Source of the DNA: Bifidobacterium goeldii
Lineage (GTDB): Bacteria; Actinomycetota; Actinomycetes; Actinomycetales; Bifidobacteriaceae
Reading direction: 5' to 3'
Length of the DNA stretch: 64,000 nucleotides
NCBI RefSeq assembly: GCF_003951095.1
Contig: NZ_QXGL01000002.1
Location: forward strand, 310,001 to 374,000
Shown here piece by piece: positions 35,467 through 44,112 of this stretch (position 1 is the first letter of the stretch; every line of letters starts with the position of its first letter). A program made the translations under genes and the position numbers. The notes below the pieces were generated by a model that saw only the letters and a list, made by a program, of their open reading frames with translations, made no database searches and was not told the origin of the DNA.

Positions 35467-36774
35467 TCAGTTCTCGCTCGAATCAGCGCTTGCACTCAGG
35501 CTCTTCGCCCAGCTGTACCCCTTCAAATACGGGTCGGGCTTAATCGGGCCATCGGATTGCCAAACGGTGTGAATGAGCTTGTCTTCGCCGATTTTGCCGA
35601 TGTATGAGGTCTTGTAAATATGGTGGTTTTCGCCATCAACGGTGACTTTACCTTCAGGAGCATTGAAGGTAACACCGTCCGCCGCAGCCTTGACTTTGTC
35701 GACGTCGAATGACTTAGCTTTTTCGACCATGCCCTTCCACAGATACACGGATGTGTATGCGGATTCCATCGGGTCGGAAGTCGGGCGGTTAGCACCGTAC
35801 TTTGCTTTGAAGTTCTTGACGAATGTTGCGTTCTGCTTGTTATCCAACGTCTGGTAGTAGTTCCACGCGGTCAGCTGGCCCTTGACGTTATCAACGCCGA
35901 TTGCGGAAACCTCTTCTTCAGCGATGGACATGGAGATCACCGGAACGGTGTCGGCTTTCAAGCCGCTCGCCTTGTATTCCTTAAAGAACGCGACGTTCGA
36001 ATCGCCGTTCAGCGTGTTCACTACCGCGTCTGCGCCGGAGAACTTGAGCTTGTTGACGATCGTCGTGAAGTCAGTCGAGCCCATTGGCGTGTACTCTTCG
36101 CCGACAACTTCCATGCCGTTGCCTGCCGCGTACGCTTTCACCACACGGTTCGCGGTCTGCGGGAACACGTAGTCGGAGCCGACCAAGAACAGCTTCTTAT
36201 AGCCCTTCTCTTTGAGATAGTCGAGCGCCGGCACGATCTGCTGGTTCGGAGCTGCGCCCGAGTAGAAGATGTTCGGGCTCGCTTCCATGCCCTCATACTG
36301 CAGCGGGTAGAACAGCAGCGCATTGTCCGCCTCGAACACGGGCAGCATGGCCTTGCGCGAGGAGGACGTCCAACCGCCGAACACCGCAGCCACGCATTCC
36401 TTTTCAATAAGCGTCTTGGCTTTTTCAGCGAACACCGCCGGCTCAGACTTACCATCCTGCTGAACAACCTTCAACTTCTTGCCCAGCACACCACCGTTCG
36501 CATTAATCTCATCAACGGCCATATGCAGCGAATCGCTCACCGTCTGCTCAGAAATCGCCATCGTACCGGACAGCGAGTTCACAAAACCAATCTTGATTTC
36601 GCTGCCCGACGTGTCCACACACGACGATGTTTTCGCGCTCGCGGCGCTCGTACTGTTCTCATCCAGCGCTTCTTTTTCAGCGACGGTGCGTCCCCAGCCG
36701 CAGCCGCTGGTCGTCAAAACCGCGGCCGCCGCGCACAGCGCTGCTGCGATGCGCATTGCTTGTAGTCTGGCCAT
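35467..36774 (-). CDS. urtA: urea-binding lipoprotein UrtA
   Basis: A 435-residue substrate-binding protein. The signal peptide ends in a lipobox (VLTTSGCGWG, Cys near 25), so it is tethered to the outer face of the membrane. Features shared with UrtA/AmiC proteins are IKIGFVNSLSGTMAISEQTV, AVFGGWTSSSRKAMLPVFE, LLFYPLQYEGMEASPNIFYSGAAPNQQ and VVNTLNGDSNVAFFKEY; YPLQYEGMEASPNI is typical of the urea binders. GAGGAAGAGGACGT precedes the ATG. It is the first gene of the operon. Confidence 0.94.
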   Translation of the reverse strand: MARLQAMRIAAALCAAAAVLTTSGCGWGRTVAEKEALDENSTSAASAKTSSCVDTSGSEIKIGFVNSLSGTMAISEQTVSDSLHMAVDEINANGGVLGKKLKVVQQDGKSEPAVFAEKAKTLIEKECVAAVFGGWTSSSRKAMLPVFEADNALLFYPLQYEGMEASPNIFYSGAAPNQQIVPALDYLKEKGYKKLFLVGSDYVFPQTANRVVKAYAAGNGMEVVGEEYTPMGSTDFTTIVNKLKFSGADAVVNTLNGDSNVAFFKEYKASGLKADTVPVISMSIAEEEVSAIGVDNVKGQLTAWNYYQTLDNKQNATFVKNFKAKYGANRPTSDPMESAYTSVYLWKGMVEKAKSFDVDKVKAAADGVTFNAPEGKVTVDGENHHIYKTSYIGKIGEDKLIHTVWQSDGPIKPDPYLKGYSWAKSLSASADSSEN

Positions 36775-36880
36775 ACGTCCTCTTCCTCTCGCGTATTGCC
36801 GATGGTTGCGTTAGCGAGGAAAAGAATGGCAGCGGATAGTTGACACACGGTTGCTTCAATGTTTCCGAAACGTCTCAAGC

Positions 36881-36896
36881 GTGACGAACACGTTAC
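36881..36896. promoter_or_regulatory. candidate nitrogen-regulator site upstream of urtA
   Basis: GTGAC-N6-GTTAC, about 107 bp before the urtA ATG, has the AC-n9-AC spacing of actinobacterial GlnR boxes. GTTTC-C-GAAAC, a short palindrome, lies nearby at 36861-36871. The match is short and could be chance. The rest of the 297-bp space to upp shows no gene. Confidence 0.3.
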
Positions 36897-37071
36897 GCGC
36901 CCAATCGCATTGCCTTATATCAAGCGGCAACAAGCCATATCTGACTACGTAGAGAAACCTGCGTAGAAATCAACCATTATTTGAATCCATATGCAAAAGC
37001 CACATCACAACCGCAGCTACCGCTCTATTCCACCGCGTCTCTCACACGCTTTCGTAGTACGCTTGGGAACC

Positions 37072-37713
37072 ATGAATATCACTGTTTTGAATCACCCGCT
37101 GGTTGAGCACAAGCTCACTGTGCTGCGCGACAAGAACACCTCTTCCGCTACCTTCCGCGAACTCGTTTCCGAACTCGTTATGCTCGAAGCATACGAAGCT
37201 ACTCGCGACCTCGACGTCGTCGATAAGCCCATCGAAACACCCGTCGCCCCGATGATCGGCAAACACATTGCTGAGCCTCGCCCGATTATCGTGCCCGTTC
37301 TGCGCGCCGGCCTCGGCATGCTCGACGGCATGACCAAGATGATCCCCTCCGCTGAAGTCGGCTTCCTCGGCATGAAGCGTGACGAAGAGCACCCAACTCA
37401 GCAGATCACCTACGCGAACCGTCTGCCCGAAGATCTCTCCGGCCGCCAGTGCTTCCTCATCGACCCGATGCTTGCCACCGGCGGCACCCTCGTCGCCGCC
37501 ACGCATTACCTCGCTGAGCGCGGCGCCAAGGACGTCACCGCCGTCTGCATTATCGCCGCCCCCGAAGGCATCCAGTTCGTCGAAGAGCACATCGACCCCT
37601 CCATCGACTTCAAGCTCGTCGTATGCGCCGTCGACGAAAAGCTCAACGACAAGTGCTACATCGTGCCAGGTTTGGGCGATGCTGGCGACCGCCTCTATGG
37701 CGTAATTGATTGA
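37072..37713 (+). CDS. upp: uracil phosphoribosyltransferase
   Basis: A 213-residue salvage enzyme making UMP from uracil and PRPP. It has HPLVEHKLTVLRDKNTSSATFRELVSELVMLEAYEATRDL at the N-terminus, RAGLGMLDGM, and the PRPP loop LIDPMLATGGTLVAA. The last residues PGLGDAGDRLYG are the uracil-binding region. Length is normal. The start is ATG 37072 with TTGGGAACC upstream; the longer frame to 36991 is not supported. Confidence 0.95.
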   Translation: MNITVLNHPLVEHKLTVLRDKNTSSATFRELVSELVMLEAYEATRDLDVVDKPIETPVAPMIGKHIAEPRPIIVPVLRAGLGMLDGMTKMIPSAEVGFLGMKRDEEHPTQQITYANRLPEDLSGRQCFLIDPMLATGGTLVAATHYLAERGAKDVTAVCIIAAPEGIQFVEEHIDPSIDFKLVVCAVDEKLNDKCYIVPGLGDAGDRLYGVID

Positions 37714-37717
37714 TGGA

Positions 37718-37956
37718 GTGTCAGCTGCGTTGTTCCTCGGTCGCGGTACTCAGTACCGCTTCCCTCGGTACGCCTTGCTGACACACGCATCAATCAATTC
37801 CGCCGCGTCATCGACTAGCGGAGCGTTCGTTTTCTTGGCCCCCTCGGCTAGGCCGAGCCGTGAAGCAAACGCACCGCGTTTGTAGGCGAGGAGCGAGCGA
37901 CAGCGAGCCAGTAGCATAGCTCGCGTAGCGAGTCTATAACTCCCGGCGCAGCCGGG
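37718..37956. repeat. hairpin-rich intergenic stretch between upp and rlmH
   Basis: GTGTCAGC (37718-37725) pairs with GCTGACAC (37787-37794) around an inner GCGGTAC-TCA-GTACCGC hairpin; this may end upp transcription. Further on are three stems each with a three-base loop: CTCGGC-TAG-GCCGAG (37843-37857), CTCGC-GTA-GCGAG (37920-37932) and CCCGGC-GCA-GCCGGG (37942-37956). The 299-bp gap has no credible gene. Confidence 0.65.
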
Positions 37957-38012
37957 TGGGGGAGCGTCACCACAATCAACGCAAGTACATCTCACAATCC
38001 AACAGGAGACAC

Positions 38013-38492
38013 ATGCAAATCGATATCATCGCGCCAGGGCGCGTAAAAGAGCGCTACTTACGCGACGCCATCGACGAGTACTCCAAGCGATTAAGCCGCT
38101 ACTGCAAGCTCAACATCATCGAAGTCGCAGACGAGAAAACACCCGACCACGCCTCCGAAGGCGTTGAGCGGCAGATCAAAGCCAAAGAAGGCGAGCGCAT
38201 CGCCAAACACTTGCGCGACAACGCGTATGTGATTGCGCTCGCCATCGATGGCAAACAACTCAGCTCCGAAGAGCTCGCTGCAAAAATCGACGATTTGGGC
38301 TTGCGCGGAACGAGTCATATTCAGCTGGTTATCGGCGGTTCCATCGGTCTTGATGATGCAATCCTGCGCCGCGCCGACTACAAACTCAGCTTTTCAAAAA
38401 TGACGTTCCCCCATCAGTTGATGCGCGTGATTTTGCTTGAGCAGCTGTATCGCGCGTACAAAATCAACGCTGGCGAGCCGTATCACAAATAG
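38013..38492 (+). CDS. rlmH: 23S rRNA (pseudouridine1915-N3)-methyltransferase RlmH
   Basis: A 159-residue SPOUT methyltransferase acting on helix 69 of 23S rRNA in the 70S ribosome. It shows [62 protein letters not shown] and the terminal GEPYHK, all invariant in RlmH. The SAM-binding trefoil knot is the [17 protein letters not shown] segment. CAGGAG precedes ATG 38013. Confidence 0.96.
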   Translation: MQIDIIAPGRVKERYLRDAIDEYSKRLSRYCKLNIIEVADEKTPDHASEGVERQIKAKEGERIAKHLRDNAYVIALAIDGKQLSSEELAAKIDDLGLRGTSHIQLVIGGSIGLDDAILRRADYKLSFSKMTFPHQLMRVILLEQLYRAYKINAGEPYHK

Positions 38493-38571
38493 TCACCAAT
38501 ACATCGTCGCCCGCGCGGGGCAGTCTGGTTGTCTGGTTGCGCATAATCCAGCAGCAGAAAGATGGCGAGCT

Positions 38572-39483
38572 ATGCACGTTCTCGAACAATACACGCATGG
38601 TAAGCACGGCGATCCCGCGCTCAACGAGGACGGACTGTTTGTAGGCGATACGTACGCCGCCGTGGTTGACGGCGTGACGAGCAAAAGCACAGCGAATATT
38701 TGGCATCCGACGCCTGGAGTTGTGGCGCACACAATCGCGTTGCAGGCTATCGAGCGCGCGGATGCCGATGCGCGCAATGCGACTGTAATCATGCGCGATA
38801 TGCAGCAGCGTATTGATAGCGCATTGCGCGCGCAGTACAACATGCTGGCAAGTGCCGCGCAATCTGCTATGTCGACTGCCGCACTGACTACCGCGCAATC
38901 TGCCACAAGCGACCAGCAGCAGTTCGATGAAGCTTATTTCCGCGCGCATCCAAACGATCGCTTGCAACTCAATGCCGTCATATATTCCGCGCAAACGCAT
39001 GAAATCTGGCTGTTTGGCGACTGCCAAGCGATGGTCAACGGGCAGGCAATCCCCACGCTCAAGCGCGTAGATGCGCTTTTGGGCGAACTGCGCAGTTTTG
39101 CTTGGCAAGCGCTGGAACTGCAAGGCGATGACCATCATCGTGATCAGGCAGCCAGCGATCCCGCACGCGAGCTGATTCTGCCGTTTCTCCGCTTGCAATC
39201 GAACTTTGCAAATCAGCGCGGCAATTACGGCTATTTTGTCTTTGACGGATTTACTGATCTCGATTATCCAATTCGCACGATCCGTGTCTCCCCTAATGAC
39301 GATATTGTGCTCGCCTCCGACGGCTACCCGCAGTTGCACCCCACGCTCGCCGACTCAGAGACTGCGCTGGCTGATCTGCGCAAGCACGACCCTCACTTGG
39401 TCCATGAGTTCAAAACCACTAAGGGATTTCAGCCCAATCTCGACTCCTTCGACGATCGAACCTTCCTCCACCTCATCGCCTAA
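38572..39483 (+). CDS. PP2C-like serine/threonine phosphatase domain protein
   Basis: A 303-residue soluble protein. NEDGLFVGDTYAAVVDGVTSK near the N-terminus and DDIVLASDGYPQLHP near the C-terminus resemble the metal-binding ED, DG and SDG motifs of PP2C phosphatases. The central IYSAQTHEIWLFGDCQAMVNG is a beta-hairpin of the same fold. The domain is divergent and activity is not assured. The start ATG at 38572 has only a weak ribosome-binding site; the frame upstream overlaps rlmH. It follows rlmH by 79 bp. Confidence 0.65.
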   Translation: MHVLEQYTHGKHGDPALNEDGLFVGDTYAAVVDGVTSKSTANIWHPTPGVVAHTIALQAIERADADARNATVIMRDMQQRIDSALRAQYNMLASAAQSAMSTAALTTAQSATSDQQQFDEAYFRAHPNDRLQLNAVIYSAQTHEIWLFGDCQAMVNGQAIPTLKRVDALLGELRSFAWQALELQGDDHHRDQAASDPARELILPFLRLQSNFANQRGNYGYFVFDGFTDLDYPIRTIRVSPNDDIVLASDGYPQLHPTLADSETALADLRKHDPHLVHEFKTTKGFQPNLDSFDDRTFLHLIA

Positions 39484-39491
39484 TCCCTAGC

Positions 39492-39581
39492 GTGCATATC
39501 CGGACTACGCAGAACCCTAAGGGGGTATCCGAATGGTCCGGATATGCACACACCCGATGCGAATAGTCCGGATATGCACAC
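39492..39581. repeat. three copies of GTCCGGATATGCAC upstream of a glycosyltransferase
   Basis: One copy is inverted (39492-39505); two direct copies lie at 39536-39549 and 39566-39579, spaced 30 bp and each preceded by GAAT. This regular spacing in the 138-bp leader of the first polysaccharide gene suggests an operator array. Confidence 0.75.
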
Positions 39582-39621
39582 CATGCTATCGGAGACGAAC
39601 CCATTAGTAGACTAGAAGGCT

Positions 39622-40746
39622 ATGAAGGAATCCACGTCAGCCCAACCGACCCAGTCAGCCCAACCGACCCAACCGGTCCAGCTCACCACTGAACCAGCCA
39701 GCCAATCAACCGCCTCATCAACTGCCGAGCCATTGATCTCAGTCATCGTGCCGGTCTATAACGCGCAGACAGTTCTGCGATATTGCGTGGATTCAATCCT
39801 GGATCAAAGCCACCAGAACCTTGAGCTCATCCTCGTCGACGACGGATCCACCGATGATTCACCGCGCATGTGCGACGATTACGCCGCGCACGATCCGCGC
39901 GTACGCGTTATCCATCAACCCAATGGCGGTATCGCGGTCGCGCAAAATACTGGTTTGGATGCAGCCCGTGGCACCTATATCGCTTTTGCTGACAACGATG
40001 ACATTCTCGATCGTCACAATCTCGAACTGCTCTTGCACGCGCTCGAATCCACCGGTGCTGACATGAGCAAGGCGCGCTGGCGTCAGTTCGGCGTCTCTCA
40101 GCTTGAAGCAGTCGCTGCCGAAGCCGCGCGCGGTGCCGCTGAGCCGCCACACGTCACCGTGTTCCGCAATCCATTGCGCGCGTATCAAACCGTATTCTGC
40201 AAAAGCCTGCGCCTAGCGGGCGATCGACTCGGCCGCAAGACCGAAACCCGATATTTCAACGAGGCCAACTGGTGCCGTCTCTACCGGCGCGAACTGTGGG
40301 ATGGCGTGCGCTTCCCCGAGGGCATGTACGCGCAGGATGTGATGGTGGCCGGCGAGCTGTATTCGCGCATGCACAAGGTCGCCGATATTGACGTAGTGCT
40401 CTACCACTGGCTGCAATCAGCCAGCTCGGTGACGCATAACGAGCGCAGTTTCGGCTACTATCACGATAACGTTGCCGCCGGCGTCGCCAATTTCGCGCAC
40501 GCGCTTGACGAGGGGATTGTGCCCGCGCGCAGTTATTACACGATGACGACCATGCTTGCCGATGAGCCGCACGCCCACGACGCTGATGATCCCGGCAACC
40601 GCGCTTGCTATGAGCGCGATCGTGCAGCCGTGCGCGCGCTATTGAGCCGACTCACACCCGCGCAACGCGTGCATTGTGCCACACTGGCCGCCATACGCCT
40701 AGCCGAAAAGCAGATCTACGATCGCAAAATCAAGAACATGCGCTAG
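39622..40746 (+). CDS. GT2-family glycosyltransferase
   Basis: A 374-residue enzyme. A GT-A domain begins at residue 38 with LISVIVPVYNAQTVLRYCVDSILDQS, followed by ELILVDDGSTDDSPRMCDDYA and the metal site FADNDDILDRHNLELL. The first 36 residues are a Gln/Thr/Ser-rich low-complexity tail with a QPTQ repeat. No transmembrane segment is obvious. It probably transfers a sugar in surface polysaccharide synthesis; donor and acceptor are unknown. The leader carries the GTCCGGATATGCAC array. Confidence 0.85.
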   Translation: MKESTSAQPTQSAQPTQPVQLTTEPASQSTASSTAEPLISVIVPVYNAQTVLRYCVDSILDQSHQNLELILVDDGSTDDSPRMCDDYAAHDPRVRVIHQPNGGIAVAQNTGLDAARGTYIAFADNDDILDRHNLELLLHALESTGADMSKARWRQFGVSQLEAVAAEAARGAAEPPHVTVFRNPLRAYQTVFCKSLRLAGDRLGRKTETRYFNEANWCRLYRRELWDGVRFPEGMYAQDVMVAGELYSRMHKVADIDVVLYHWLQSASSVTHNERSFGYYHDNVAAGVANFAHALDEGIVPARSYYTMTTMLADEPHAHDADDPGNRACYERDRAAVRALLSRLTPAQRVHCATLAAIRLAEKQIYDRKIKNMR

Positions 40747-40830
40747 CTCACGCACTACGCTCATCACCCGTAACCCCACTCGCTCACTACAATGAGCCAT
40801 TAGAATCATTTCCACACAAAGGAGTTTGCC

Positions 40831-42075
40831 GTGAAGATTGCGGTTGCCGGTACCGGATACGTCGGTTTGTCGGTGGCATTGCTGCTGTCGCAACACAATG
40901 AAGTGCATGCGCTGGATATCGTGCCGCACAAGGTCGAGATGCTCAATGAGGGGAAAAGCCCGATTGTAGATACGGAGATTACCGCGTTCTTGGATGGTAA
41001 TACGTCCGGCGAGCGCCCGCTCGACTTCCGTGCGACGCTGGATCCGCAGCAGGCGTACACCGGCGCCGATTATGCGGTGGTTGCCACGCCAACTAACTAT
41101 GACGCGCAGCGCAATTATTTTGATACCTCCAGCGTGGAGGCGGCAATCAGCGCAATTCGCCAGTACAATCCGAACGCGTGGATTGTTATTAAATCTACGA
41201 TTCCGGTTGGCTACACGCAGCAGCTGCGCGATCGCTTGGGTGATCGTCGTATTCTCTTCTCCCCCGAGTTTTTGCGCGAAGGTCACGCACTGTATGACAA
41301 TCTGCATCCGAGCCGTATCGTCGCCGGCGCTCCGCAGGATGATGCTGAAGCCGTGGAGGCCGCTCGCACATTCGTGCAACTGCTTGCTGCCGGCGCGGCT
41401 CCTGAGGAAGCGACTCGCGTGAATCCGGATGGTTCGACTGGCATTCCTGAACTGGTGGTTGGCCCGACGGAGGCGGAAGCTATCAAACTGTTCGCTAATA
41501 CGTATCTCGCGTTGCGCGTCGCCTATTTCAACGAGCTTGACACGTATGCGGAGAGCCGTGATCTCAATACGCGCGAGATTATCCGCGGCGTATGCCTCGA
41601 CCCGCGTATTCGCGATAATTACAACAATCCGAGCTTTGGCTACGGCGGCTACTGCCTGCCGAAGGACACCAAGCAGCTGCTCGCTAACTATGACAAGGTG
41701 CCGCAGAATCTGATTGAAGCAATTGTTGAATCGAATCGTACGCGTAAAGAGTTCATCGCTTCGGAGATTGAAGAGCGACTTGAGGGCATTCAAAACCCGG
41801 TGGTGGGCGTATACCGCCTGACAATGAAGGCCGGCTCTGATAACTTCCGCCAGTCTGCCGTGCAGGGCGTGATGAAGCGCATTAAAGCGCGCGGTATCAC
41901 TGTCGTAGTGTATGAGCCGACGCTTGCCGATCCGACATTCTTCGGCAGTGAAGTGACTCATGATTTAGCCGCGTTCAAAGCGAAGTGCGATGTGATTATC
42001 GCGAATCGTTGGAATGCTGATCTCACTGATGTGGCTGACAAGGTGTATACGCGCGACTTGTTCCGCCGAGATTAG
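40831..42075 (+). CDS. ugd: UDP-glucose 6-dehydrogenase
   Basis: A 414-residue enzyme oxidising UDP-glucose to UDP-glucuronate with two NAD+. It has an N-terminal Rossmann motif [19 protein letters not shown], the [10 protein letters not shown] substrate loop, and the catalytic Cys in [23 protein letters not shown] at 40831 follows AAAGGAG. The length matches the family. It supplies uronic acid for the surface polysaccharide. Confidence 0.93.
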   Translation: MKIAVAGTGYVGLSVALLLSQHNEVHALDIVPHKVEMLNEGKSPIVDTEITAFLDGNTSGERPLDFRATLDPQQAYTGADYAVVATPTNYDAQRNYFDTSSVEAAISAIRQYNPNAWIVIKSTIPVGYTQQLRDRLGDRRILFSPEFLREGHALYDNLHPSRIVAGAPQDDAEAVEAARTFVQLLAAGAAPEEATRVNPDGSTGIPELVVGPTEAEAIKLFANTYLALRVAYFNELDTYAESRDLNTREIIRGVCLDPRIRDNYNNPSFGYGGYCLPKDTKQLLANYDKVPQNLIEAIVESNRTRKEFIASEIEERLEGIQNPVVGVYRLTMKAGSDNFRQSAVQGVMKRIKARGITVVVYEPTLADPTFFGSEVTHDLAAFKAKCDVIIANRWNADLTDVADKVYTRDLFRRD

Positions 42076-42136
42076 TCAGCTGCCTAGCCGGCACCCAATA
42101 CTTGACGATTGACGATCGGCGATATCATGGCATGAT

Positions 42137-42164
42137 GGCCCGGGGTACACACGTGCCCCGGGCC
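42137..42164 (+). terminator. GC-rich hairpin after ugd
   Basis: GGCCCGGGG pairs with CCCCGGGCC around a ten-base loop, 61 bp after the ugd stop. No strong T-run follows. The loop contains GTGCCCCG, also seen in the repeats after 43753. Confidence 0.5.
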
Positions 42165-42276
42165 GATTCGATTCCGTTTGGTTCGGTGCTACTCACGCTG
42201 AATCAATGCCAAACCAACGCTGAATCAACGCGAATCGAACACACCAAACAATACGGCAGAAGAATGGAAGAAGCGG

Positions 42277-43731
42277 ATGAAACGCGGCCTGATATTGAAT
42301 TTGCTCAGCAATGTCATGTTCTTTATTAGCGGATACGCACTCCACTACTTTCTAGGCAACACGATGCCGCCAGCCGCATATGGCATTGTCGGCACGATTA
42401 TCACCGTACTGGATTTCGAGTACATGTTCGTCTCAAACGGCGCTCGCCAGTCGCTCGCTAGTCAAATCTCCCGCCGCCGCTACGACATACGCGATGTTAT
42501 TGCAAAAACAACAGCATTCCAGCTGCTCGTTATCGCCATATTCTTCTGCATTAATTTCTTCGGCGCCCCGCTTTTTGGCACCATACTTGGCGATGATTCG
42601 CTGGACTTCTACTTCCGCGTTGCTGCCGGGCTCATCGTGGTGAACGGCTTGCAGGTGATTCTGCTCGGCATTAATGATGGCCTCCAACGTTTTGGCACCA
42701 GTGCGCTCCTAAGCACGGTGTACCCAATTGCCAAACTGGGCGTAATCCCCCTGATTATCTTCGTGTTCCGCGATGATCCAGTACTCGGCGTAGAGGTCGG
42801 TTTTATTCTGGCCGTAGCGTTCACGATTCTTCTGGGCTGCACACTGCTCGCAGCCGCCAATCATGCCCCGTTCCGCGAGCGCCGCGCCGATCGCATTCCA
42901 TTCCGCGAGGTTGCGAAGCATACGCTGAGTTTCTCGTTCTTCTTCATCATGGTTTCGCTGGTGTTGAGCATGGATACGCTCGTCGTTAAAGCTACGGTTC
43001 GCCCGGCGGCCATGGCCGGCTACTATACGGGCGCGATGAACTTCGGCAAGATCGCCTATTACTTGCTGCAAGCGTTCGCGACGGTAAGCCTACCGGTGCT
43101 GGCGAAGCTGATCGGCGAGCGCCGGCGCACGGATGCAGTGCAGCGCATGCAAGAGTTCGTAATGCTCGCGTTCACGTTTATTCTGCCGATTTGTGTCATT
43201 ATTTCGACATCGAGCTCGTCGTTGCTGGCCGCATTCTACAGTGCTGACTTCCGCGTAGCCGCGCCTGCACTGAGCATGCTGACCTTCTCGAATTTCTTTA
43301 TGGGCATGACAGTACTGCTCAACATGGCGTTGAACTCGTTCGGTTCGAGCCGCTTCTCCGACGCGCTGTCAATAGTGTCGCTGGTGGTGACGATTCCGCT
43401 GTTCATCGCGGCAGCTACGTATGGCGGCATTTCCGCGATCGCGCTAGCGAGCATGGCATGCACCGGCTTGGCGATGCTGGCAACGCTACTGCGCGTGCGC
43501 GCGACGGCCGGCGCCCCCATTAGCCGCCGCTCGTGGATAGTACTGGGCGCAAACGTGGTGTTGGCAGCGTTGTCTGCTGCGGTATTCCACCTTGCACCCA
43601 CCGATAACCTGCTGATTCTTGCAGTACTGTACGCGGCTCTGTACGGCGTGTACTTGGGCGTGGCTCTGATTGCCAAGATCGGCCCATTTGCCGATCTGCG
43701 TAACCTCAAAGCATTGTTCAAGCGCGGGTGA
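42277..43731 (+). CDS. oligosaccharide flippase (MOP superfamily)
   Basis: A 484-residue polytopic protein with about 12-14 hydrophobic segments. KRGLILNLLSNVMFFISGYALHYFLGNTMPPAAYGIVGTI at the start is the usual Wzx-like first helix pair. It should move lipid-linked oligosaccharide across the membrane. GGAAGAAGCGG precedes the ATG. The presence of both a Wzx-like flippase and an ABC exporter in the same region suggests two surface polymers or decoration steps. Confidence 0.83.
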   Translation: MKRGLILNLLSNVMFFISGYALHYFLGNTMPPAAYGIVGTIITVLDFEYMFVSNGARQSLASQISRRRYDIRDVIAKTTAFQLLVIAIFFCINFFGAPLFGTILGDDSLDFYFRVAAGLIVVNGLQVILLGINDGLQRFGTSALLSTVYPIAKLGVIPLIIFVFRDDPVLGVEVGFILAVAFTILLGCTLLAAANHAPFRERRADRIPFREVAKHTLSFSFFFIMVSLVLSMDTLVVKATVRPAAMAGYYTGAMNFGKIAYYLLQAFATVSLPVLAKLIGERRRTDAVQRMQEFVMLAFTFILPICVIISTSSSSLLAAFYSADFRVAAPALSMLTFSNFFMGMTVLLNMALNSFGSSRFSDALSIVSLVVTIPLFIAAATYGGISAIALASMACTGLAMLATLLRVRATAGAPISRRSWIVLGANVVLAALSAAVFHLAPTDNLLILAVLYAALYGVYLGVALIAKIGPFADLRNLKALFKRG

Positions 43732-43752
43732 GTGGCCGGAGGGCTCGTAGAT

Positions 43753-43967
43753 GTGCCCCGTAACTTGATTTTCGGCATTTTTACGGATACGGGGCACGCG
43801 TCACCCCTTTTCAGTACGGAGAATGGTGTAAGAAGCAGCACCATAACACTCTATAAGCCTTGGAATTTCGCGGTTTTACAAAACTCACAGATGGACTTGG
43901 CCACGGCGACGACTATCAAGCCGTGCCCCGTATCGGCGAAATCGACGAAATCGCGGATACGGGGCAC
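43753..43967. repeat. paired GTGCCCCGTA inverted repeats
   Basis: Two inverted-repeat units lie about 170 bp apart: 43753-43764 with 43786-43797, and 43923-43934 with 43956-43967 (perfect 12-bp arms GTGCCCCGTATC). Both loops contain a TCGGCR core. They fill the 381-bp space after the flippase gene, which holds no convincing coding frame. Confidence 0.75.
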
Positions 43968-44020
43968 AAAGCTACGCCAACAAAGTAACTGCAAGACAGC
44001 CAGCGAGCTTATCTACAAAC

Positions 44021-44054
44021 AAAAACCGGCCGGAAGTGCAAAACCTCCGGCCGG
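44021..44054 (-). terminator. terminator of the 1379-residue glycosyltransferase gene
   Basis: CCGGCCGGA (44026-44034) pairs with TCCGGCCGG (44046-44054); on the minus strand the stem is followed by TTTTT. It lies 58 bp after the stop of the minus-strand gene. Confidence 0.85.
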
Positions 44055-44112
44055 CCAGTAGTCCACCTCAGCCAGTCTTAGTCGACTAGCTGACTCCGCC
44101 TAGCAGCACCGA

